Shown here one piece after another: positions 6,049 to 10,351 of a stretch of DNA of 10,351 nt. Both the position numbers and the translations under genes were made by a program. The stretch is from UBA5738 sp049641805 (lineage in GTDB: Bacteria > Patescibacteriota > Minisyncoccia > Minisyncoccales > UBA5738): positions 1 through 10,351 of the forward strand of contig JBARNX010000019.1 of NCBI GenBank assembly GCA_049641805.1, read 5' to 3'. Below the pieces are notes generated by a model, which did no database searches, was not told the DNA's origin, and saw only the letters and a program-made list of their open reading frames with translations. How positions within the stretch are numbered: the stretch's first letter is position 1; every line of letters begins with the position of its first letter.

Positions 6049-6171
6049 CATTCTTTTTATGCTCCGTTGGCTTGCCGCGGGGGGCAAAAAGAATGAGAAG
6101 TCTTTAGCAAAGCTCAAGTAATCTTGGAGGAAACACCCTCCGGTTGCATCGGGGTATCAACCCCGCCGCAA
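6049..6171 (+). repeat. Three-hairpin repeat element, copy C, with an extra mini-hairpin
   Basis: H1 (6049-6095) pairs CATTCTTTTT with AAAAAGAATG, then CTCCG/CGGGG (one T-G wobble), a bulged T at 6067 exactly as in copy B, TGG/CCG and loop CTTG. H2 (6124-6143) pairs TTGGAGG with CCTCCGG. H3 (6144-6171) pairs TTGC/GCAA and CGGGGT/ACCCCG with loop atca. Relative to copies A and B, about 21 bases are inserted between H1 and H2, and these form a small hairpin of their own (CTT-t-AGC-aaa-GCT-c-AAG, 6102-6118). The stem changes relative to B are compensatory or wobble in almost every case. Confidence 0.85.
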
Positions 6172-6233
6172 AAACCAAATTTGTTGCTATTTTCTCTTTT
6201 TGCGGTATTATTTTTTATTTTACAAACTTTTAA

Positions 6234-6767
6234 AAATTTAAGCAAACTCCTCAATATATAATAAGAGCGTCCGGCCACGATCCTTATTATCCGACCGACG
6301 ATCGATGTTTGCCGTATTATGAACTTTGCCAAAAAATGGATGTTCCGGTTTTGTTTCATACGGGGGAAAATTCGGGCGACCGCGAGTGCGCCAAGTGGAA
6401 TGATCCGAAATATATCGTTCAAGCGGCGGCAAAATATCCCAATTTTAAAATTATTATTACGCATTATTATTGGCCCAAACTCGATTATTGTTATGAAGTA
6501 ACCAAAAATATTCCCAATATCTATTTTGAGTTGGCCGCCTTGGCCGATGAAGAAGTGGTTGAAAAAAGCGGGGGAATGGAAAAGATCAAGGAAATTCTCA
6601 AAAAAACAATTTCCGACCGTCCGGGCAATGTCATCTTTGGTACCGACTGGCCGATGTGCAAAATCGAAAGACATATCGAATTGGTCAAGTCGCTGGAATT
6701 GGGAAAAGATGCGAAAGAAAAAATATTTTGGGAGAATTCAATGAATGTTTATAAAATAACACCATAG
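6234..6767 (+). pseudogene. C-terminal half of an amidohydrolase (family 2, COG2159-like)
   Basis: The open frame runs from the stop at 6231-6233. Recognisable protein starts around 6264 with ASGHDPYYPTDDRCLPYYEL and continues to the stop at 6765-6767. Family landmarks are VLFHTG (metal/substrate-side His), ITHYYWPKLD (second conserved His) and VIFGTDWPM (catalytic Asp, here within GTDWP). The N-terminal metal-binding HxH part, roughly the first 110-150 residues of a normal protein, is absent. The sequence before 6264 is repeat copy C and AT-rich spacer. The only in-frame start for a shorter product is a TTG at 6309, which lies inside conserved sequence and has no Shine-Dalgarno. I therefore read it as a truncated, inactive gene. 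Its last 79 bp recur at 7564-7642. Confidence 0.8.
6680..6758 (+). repeat. 79-bp direct repeat, left copy (3' end of amidohydrolase)
   Basis: This segment is identical at 78 of 79 positions to 7564-7642; the one difference is C versus T in gagaattCaatg. It encodes the last 26 residues of the amidohydrolase remnant before its final two codons. Similarity fades but does not vanish past the end: tccaaaag and an AATTT(T/C)CC-like run appear after both copies. Confidence 0.95.
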
Positions 6768-6892
6768 TCCAAAAGGCATCAATTTCCCAGCGGCAACTTT
6801 CAAATGTGGGAATACTGCAGGAATTTGATCTCTACGGAATTATAAAAACCTTGTGAAGCAGGCTGAATGTTTATAACCAACTAAATCTCGCA

Positions 6893-6921
6893 TTGACTAA
6901 AACTAAAGTGAATGCGATAAT
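6893..6921 (+). promoter_or_regulatory. Promoter of the toxin-antitoxin-like pair (leaderless)
   Basis: TTGACT (6893-6898) and GATAAT (6916-6921) are separated by 17 bp, and TGC immediately before the -10 box is an extended -10 element. Six bases (aataat) separate the -10 box from the ATG at 6928, so the transcript should begin at the start codon. No clear operator palindrome is seen over it. Confidence 0.75.
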
Positions 6922-6927
6922 AATAAT

Positions 6928-7182
6928 ATGAACAAGACGGTTGACATTACAATTGATCCGGCGGTTCGTTTTGGAAAGCCGTGCATCCGGGGCACAAGGG
7001 TGGCTGTGGCCGATATTATAAATCTTCTGGCCGCGGGATTTGCCATTGATGAAATTCCGGACGAATATCCGGGAATTACAAAAACCGATGTCTTGGCGGC
7101 ACTGGAGTTTTCCGTTCGGATGATGGAAAAACCGGAACATTTAACCGATATTTTTATCAATAAAGCTAGGGCCGCAAATTAA
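6928..7182 (+). CDS. DUF433 family protein, probable antitoxin
   Basis: This is an 84-residue DUF433 protein. It has the diagnostic GKPCIRGTRVAV (16-27), a helical LLAAGFAIDEI (33-43), DEYPGITKTDV (45-55) and AALEFSVRMM (57-66), which together form a winged/helix-turn-helix-like fold. DUF433 proteins are commonly encoded directly before DUF5615 PIN-like proteins and are regarded as antitoxins that also bind DNA. Here its stop codon abuts the ATG of the DUF5615 gene with no gap. Length is normal. It is the first gene after a strong promoter and lacks a Shine-Dalgarno sequence. The antitoxin role is from family knowledge and arrangement, not from any direct evidence here. Confidence 0.9.
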   Translation: MNKTVDITIDPAVRFGKPCIRGTRVAVADIINLLAAGFAIDEIPDEYPGITKTDVLAALEFSVRMMEKPEHLTDIFINKARAAN

Positions 7183-7548
7183 ATGCTGACTATTTTCGCC
7201 GATCATTGCGTGGGAAGATTTTTTATTGAGCCGCTGCGTCAATCGGGCAATGATGTTTTAAGAGCAAGCGATATTGGGATGGACAGGGCGACCGATGCGG
7301 AAATATTTGAATACGCGTTGGTGGAAAAGAGAATTTTAATCAGCTTTGATCGTGATTTTATCAATATTGTGCGTTTTAATGTCAAGGCCGCCGCGGGAAT
7401 CGTTATTTTTGAGATTGACAGACTAAGTAAAGAGACAATTCAAAAAAGAATAGTTAATTTTTTCCAAAGCAATAGTGCGGCGCGGCTCAAGGGCCGTCTT
7501 TTTGTTATTGATTTGGGCGGATCGGTAAATGTTTGGCCGGAAAGTTAG
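7183..7548 (+). CDS. DUF5615 PIN-like protein, probable toxin ribonuclease
   Basis: This 121-residue protein matches the DUF5615/Mut7-C-type PIN-like family. It has an N-terminal FADHCVGRFF (5-14, Asp7), GNDVLRASDIGMDRATDAEIF (22-42, Asp38) and ILISFDRDFINI (51-62, Asp56 and Asp58). The acidic residues are spaced like a PIN metal-dependent ribonuclease site. The first motif reads ADH where many relatives have DE, so one acidic position is His. The gene begins at the base after the DUF433 stop, implying translational coupling, and both share one promoter. The expected role is toxin in a VapBC-like pair; an RNA target cannot be named. Fifteen bases after its stop comes the right copy of the 79-bp repeat. 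Confidence 0.88.
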   Translation: MLTIFADHCVGRFFIEPLRQSGNDVLRASDIGMDRATDAEIFEYALVEKRILISFDRDFINIVRFNVKAAAGIVIFEIDRLSKETIQKRIVNFFQSNSAARLKGRLFVIDLGGSVNVWPES

Positions 7549-7563
7549 TTTCAAGTTTGGGAG

Positions 7564-7642
7564 ATTGGTCAAGTCGCTGGAATTGGGAAAAGATGCGAAA
7601 GAAAAAATATTTTGGGAGAATTTAATGAATGTTTATAAAATA
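7564..7642 (+). repeat. 79-bp direct repeat, right copy (orphan amidohydrolase tail)
   Basis: This copy encodes LVKSLELGKDAKEKIFWENL and onwards to MNVYKIEL plus a TAA stop at 7649-7651, with no gene body in front of it. Together with 6680-6758 it brackets the DUF433/DUF5615 pair. Recombination between the copies would remove 884 bp and leave the amidohydrolase tail intact. Confidence 0.95.
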
Positions 7643-7700
7643 GAGCTGTAATTCCAAAAGTATTAATTTTCCGATTACAAATTTTAAAAAATCTCGTTAA

Positions 7701-7910
7701 ACAAATCCGCGGGGTTTTTGGCGGGGGAGCGGAAAACAAAAAATACCTTTTGAGGCATTTGGGTTTGGCGGAAAAATACAAAAAATTCCCAAAGAAACCA
7801 TTCTGGAAGTCCGCGAAGCAATGAAAATCACGGATTGCGAAGTTAAACTTTTGATTTCGTATCTCATTGATTTGCGGCAAATCCCGATAAATTTACCGCT
7901 CAATCTATAA
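7701..7910 (+). pseudogene. C-terminal fragment of an unrecognised protein
   Basis: The frame opens after a stop at 7698-7700 and has no start codon near its beginning. It encodes WRGSGKQKIPFEAFGFGG, then KIQKIPKETILEVREAMKIT and DCEVKLLISYLIDLRQ, ending in LPLNL and a stop at 7908-7910. The composition (amphipathic helices, a sensible charge pattern) looks like real protein, and the first part is shared with the short ORF at 5253-5369. I do not recognise the family. It meets the P-loop fragment of the opposite strand tail to tail at about 7906. The stretch 7652-7700 before it holds nothing I can name. Confidence 0.45.
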
Positions 7911-8122
7911 TGCAAATTAAGCCACGGATCAAAATATTTGCCGTCGGTTTTTTTGTTGATATATTCGCCAATTTGTTTTGCAACAAGATCAGCGACAGTG
8001 GTTTTGTCCGACCCGGCATAGCCATCAATAACCACGATCAACTTGGTATGGTCTTTTACCCATGCTTTTATTTTTCGTTTATTTTTTTGGCTGCTTGTTC
8101 TGATTTGACCATATTTTATCAT
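7906..8122 (-). pseudogene. N-terminal fragment of a uridine-kinase-like P-loop protein
   Basis: The first 72 or so codons from the ATG at 8122 read as a P-loop nucleotide kinase start. They contain a basic helical leader (RKIKAWVKDHTK), the strand LIVVIDG, and a Walker A region GYAGSDKTTVAD (34-45). The canonical GxxxxGKT would have Gly at residue 39; here it is Asp, which should damage phosphate binding. Homology-like sequence ends near YFDPWLNLHYRL. The frame then stays open to 7697, but only as the antisense shadow of the plus-strand fragment. The rest of a kinase (about 150 residues) is missing. It follows the M20 gene on the same strand by 46 nt. I judge it a truncated remnant. Confidence 0.6.
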
Positions 8123-8168
8123 TACTCATTGAGGATACAAGATTTTAAGCTGTCCAAGAACTTGGATA

Positions 8169-9278
8169 TTAAAATGATTTGAAAAACTTTTGGATAATTT
8201 CCGAATACTTTTCAATATCTGATATTTTTATGAATTCCTCTTTTGGAATTCTATGCGCTCGCGATATTTCACCAGGGCCAAAGATTGCCGTCGGAATACC
8301 TGCCTGATTCATTACCGTTGCCTCCGCCAACGCAGGACAAGTCGTTTCGTTAATCTTAGTAGCCTTTTTCATCGCCGCCCGAACATCATCGGGCATACGC
8401 ATATAAACAGGTTCAATGTTGTTAATTTTTATTGCATACCCTCTCAAAGCATCTGACGCAATCGTCTTAAAAGTCGGCAAATATGCTTTTGCGTCCTCAA
8501 CTGTCCTTAAATGAAAATGAAGTTTTAATTCAGTCGGAATAACATTTTCCTTTTCGCCGGAATGAAACATCGTGAAAGCAAACACTGTTCCGCCGAAACC
8601 AGTTCTTTTAATAGAACGCGCGAAATCCGCAAACCGACTGATGCAATTCATCAGATATACCGCTTTCTCGATTATAGTCGTCTTTGCCAACGAACTATGT
8701 CCTGCTTTCACGCCCTTCTTTGAAATATCAAAAGTCAACACCCCCTTCATTCTCGTCGCAAAACTAAAATTCGTCGCTTCACCATTGACTGCGAACGAGA
8801 TCTTTTTATGAGGCCGAGCCAAATAATTTCTAATTCCTTTGAAATTATTTGCTTCTTCATCGCAAGTGATTAAAAGATACGGCGCGTATTCAGTATCTTG
8901 ATTGTAGAGCTTAATAAAAGCGTCTAATATCCCCACTAATGGGCCTTTCATATCAACCGCACCCCGTCCAATCAATTTGCCGTCTTTAATCTTATAGCTA
9001 TATTTTTCCCCCACTGGTACTGTATCAATATGCCCTTGAAGCATAATATATTTCTTCGAGCGCGATGGCTTGAAAGCAACCAAATTACAATGAGGAATAT
9101 CTTGCCCATTAAGTTGAACCGAATACATTTGCTTGCGAGAAAGAATCCCGTGCTTATCCAAATAAGAAGCGATATCATAAAGGCATGCCACATTATCGTC
9201 GTATTTTTGCTTTTCTGCCCCCTGCTCGGTATTATACTTAAAGAGTAAATCTATTAAATTTTTTGTTTCTTTTTCCAT
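8169..9278 (-). CDS. M20 family metallopeptidase (ArgE/DapE/ACY1-like)
   Basis: The 369-residue enzyme has the two-zinc active site of M20 peptidases/deacylases: GHIDTVP (82-88; His83, Asp85), GRGAVDMKG (104-112; Asp109 bridging), CDEE (139-142; Glu141 base, Glu142 ligand), a ligand-region GEAT (166-169), AGHSS (192-196, dimer-side His194) and a late SRAHRIPKEE (339-348; His342). It should hydrolyse a peptide or N-acyl amino acid in the cytoplasm; the exact substrate is not readable. I place the start at Met 9278 because the longer frame to 9395 runs into the insertion sequence end. Base composition is visibly more A+T-rich than the Hsp20 or surface-protein genes, hinting at separate origin. 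The IS end lies 31 bp upstream of the ATG, so its native promoter was probably displaced. Confidence 0.9.
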   Translation of the reverse strand: MEKETKNLIDLLFKYNTEQGAEKQKYDDNVACLYDIASYLDKHGILSRKQMYSVQLNGQDIPHCNLVAFKPSRSKKYIMLQGHIDTVPVGEKYSYKIKDGKLIGRGAVDMKGPLVGILDAFIKLYNQDTEYAPYLLITCDEEANNFKGIRNYLARPHKKISFAVNGEATNFSFATRMKGVLTFDISKKGVKAGHSSLAKTTIIEKAVYLMNCISRFADFARSIKRTGFGGTVFAFTMFHSGEKENVIPTELKLHFHLRTVEDAKAYLPTFKTIASDALRGYAIKINNIEPVYMRMPDDVRAAMKKATKINETTCPALAEATVMNQAGIPTAIFGPGEISRAHRIPKEEFIKISDIEKYSEIIQKFFKSF

Positions 9279-9364
9279 AGTTTTAATGAAAAAGAGGAGA
9301 TAAAGAATAGACCTGCTGCTTAATTGTTTGTGTAACCTTGCAAGACCCCAATCCCCAAGATGGA

Positions 9365-10182
9365 TTAGGCTCTGGCAAGGTTGCGCAAACCGCAAACGAT
9401 TAAGAAATACTGATGATAATTGGCCAGAGAGCCGCGAAAACGATCGGCTAAAATACGATACGCTTTCAATGAGGCGAAGACATGTTCAACGACAATGCGC
9501 CGCTTTGAGAAACGCTTGTTCCTTTCAATCTGTTTTTGGGTGAGCGGATGTAGCTTGGAAGCTTTGATCGGAATCCGGATATTCGTTCCAAGGTATCCCA
9601 AATCGCCTTTGGCGTTGCCGGGAAGCTTGATTTTTGATTTGTCGAAAAGTTTTTTGTCATGAATGTTGCCGGGGACCGTTTTGAGATATGAACGATGTTG
9701 CCTTTTTCGTCGACCACGAGTTGCGTTTTAACGGTATGGGCTTTCTTTTTTTCCGAGTAGCCGCAGCCCTTCTTTCTCCGTTCGGTGCGTTGTTCGGTGG
9801 CGTCGACGACCAGTTGCAGAATTTCTTCCTCGGACAGATCGGAATTCCTGACCGGAAGCTTGAATACCGCTTCAACGGACGGGCGCAATCTGGCAAAATA
9901 CCGGCAAACCCGGCTATCGTCGATATCGAACAACGCGGAAAGGAATGCGTGGGTGACATATGCCCGGGCATACAGCAAAAGCATGGCAAGCATTTCTTCA
10001 AAAGAGAGCGAGTATTTTCTGCCGCCGCCTTTTCTGACTTTCCGGGGGTGTTTCAGCCGTTTTTCTTCGGCTTTGGCCCAGAGCGGATATGTTTTAGCGG
10101 CAAGTTCGTCAAATTTATCTGGTGAGATCCCGAATATGCGGCTGAATATTTGAGGATTTTGTTTGAGCTTTGATATGTTCAT
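9365..10182 (-). pseudogene. IS5-family DDE transposase, frame-broken
   Basis: Part one runs from the ATG at 10182 and includes a helix-turn-helix-like region (KYSLSFEEMLAMLLLYARAY, then a short DIDDSRVCRY motif) and the first catalytic Asp in LVVDATEQ. At the run of four A (minus strand, 9679-9682) the homologous frame switches by -1. It continues as TVPGNIHDKKLFDKSKIK, with the second catalytic Asp just after the switch, and ends with RRIVVEHVFASLKAYRIL (catalytic Glu) and the stop at 9365. At the switch tRNA-Lys can re-pair AAA on AAA, so programmed -1 slippage is conceivable. A lost A is the simpler reading. I prefer the ATG at 10182 over 10206 because a TATAAT lies between them. If slippage occurs, the product is about 272 residues. 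Confidence 0.8.
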
Positions 10183-10188
10183 ACTTCC

Positions 10189-10194
10189 ATTATA
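10189..10194 (-). promoter_or_regulatory. Transposase -10 box (leaderless arrangement)
   Basis: On the minus strand TATAAT is followed by six bases (ggaagt) and then the ATG at 10182, the same spacing as in front of the genes at 2154 and 6928. No good -35 box is present at 16-18 bp. The GGAAG could be mistaken for a Shine-Dalgarno, but it is too close to the ATG for a normal one. Confidence 0.6.
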
Positions 10195-10267
10195 CAACGG
10201 AAACAATCAATTAAGCAGTGGGCCTAATAAAACAATTTAGCAATATCCTAATCCATTACTAATTCGC

Positions 10268-10351
10268 ATGGAAAAAACTTTTAAAGAAATAATTTTATTT
10301 AATAAGAAATATTTAAAATTTTTTTTAATAATAATTTCTTTATTAGTATTT
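10268..10351 (+). CDS. Start of an AT-rich membrane protein, cut by the window edge
   Basis: An ATG at 10268 opens a frame that stays open to the edge (28 codons): a basic amphipathic start MEKTFKEIILFNKKYL followed by a hydrophobic segment KFFLIIISLLVF that looks like a first transmembrane helix. Base composition is extremely A+T-rich compared with the rest of the window. No Shine-Dalgarno sequence is seen. The function cannot be told from this piece, and chance is possible in such AT-rich DNA. Confidence 0.4.
   Translation, partial: MEKTFKEIILFNKKYLKFFLIIISLLVF

Larger units (their letters stand above)
9310..10224 (-). mobile_element. IS5-like insertion sequence, 915 bp
   Basis: The left end GACCTGCTGCTTAATTG (9310-9326) and the reverse complement of the right end GGCCCACTGCTTAATTG (10208-10224) agree at 14 of 17 positions, with the inner 11 identical. 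These are the terminal inverted repeats. Both flanks carry TA at the junction, which is too short and too palindromic to prove a target duplication. The element encodes one transposase on the minus strand, split by a frame break. Size, terminal repeats and the DDE transposase type fit the IS5 family. It sits between the M20 gene and the gene starting at 10268. Confidence 0.88.

Noticed and set aside
6781..6830. TTCCCA/TGGGAA pairing after the amidohydrolase stop as a terminator
   Set aside because: The stem is only 6 bp, the loop is long and no T run follows.
7697..7905. Continuation of the P-loop frame to 141 codons
   Set aside because: Beyond about residue 72 it is the reverse strand of the plus-strand fragment 7701-7910, so it is not a genuine part of the kinase.
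7910..8182. 90-codon plus-strand frame opposite the P-loop fragment
   Set aside because: Antisense shadow of the kinase fragment; Phe/Cys-rich and without motifs.
9279..9395. 39-codon in-frame extension of the M20 peptidase
   Set aside because: It is encoded mainly by the end of the insertion sequence and has no relation to M20 N-termini; Met at 9278 fits the family.
10182..10206. Upstream ATG (10206) as transposase start
   Set aside because: The TATAAT at 10189-10194 lies downstream of it, so a transcript from that promoter would not contain it.

Overview
The window reads like a chromosomal piece of a Candidate Phyla Radiation (Patescibacteria, Parcubacteria-like) bacterium. This is an inference from gene content and style: small single-domain proteins, a signal-anchored surface protein with calcium-loop repeats, a DUF4143-type ATPase, genes with almost no Shine-Dalgarno sequences, and AT-rich inverted repeats between genes. 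No ribosomal or other phylogenetic marker is present, so the placement is moderate confidence only.

Layout. Positions 1-180 hold a minus-oriented copy (A) of a three-hairpin repeat, followed by a tRNA-Leu(UAG). A bidirectional terminator separates the tRNA from a minus-strand Hsp20 gene with an unusually long, AT-hook-bearing N-terminus. A 30-bp-arm AT-rich inverted repeat lies between Hsp20 and a minus-strand PrsW-like membrane protease gene. Divergent from PrsW is a large plus-strand surface protein (signal peptide, coiled coil, two calcium loops, Ig-like domain, C-terminal membrane anchor), then a DUF4143-type ATPase. From 5131 to 6233 two further copies (B and C) of the three-hairpin repeat flank a small membrane-anchored protein on the minus strand.

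From 6234 to 8160 lies a region of gene remnants. It contains the C-terminal half of an amidohydrolase, an intact DUF433/DUF5615 toxin-antitoxin-like pair, a second copy of the last 79 bp of the amidohydrolase remnant immediately after that pair, a fragment of an unrecognised protein, and a P-loop kinase fragment with a damaged Walker A motif. After that come an intact M20 metallopeptidase (minus strand), an IS5-like insertion sequence of 915 bp with 17-bp terminal repeats and a frame-broken transposase, and the AT-rich start of a membrane protein that runs off the right edge.

The strongest unexplained signals are: (1) the three-hairpin element, whose three copies differ in sequence but keep pairing through compensatory changes; (2) the 79-bp direct repeat (78 of 79 identical) bracketing the toxin-antitoxin pair; (3) three genes whose consensus-like -10 box ends exactly 6 nt before the ATG, implying leaderless transcripts.
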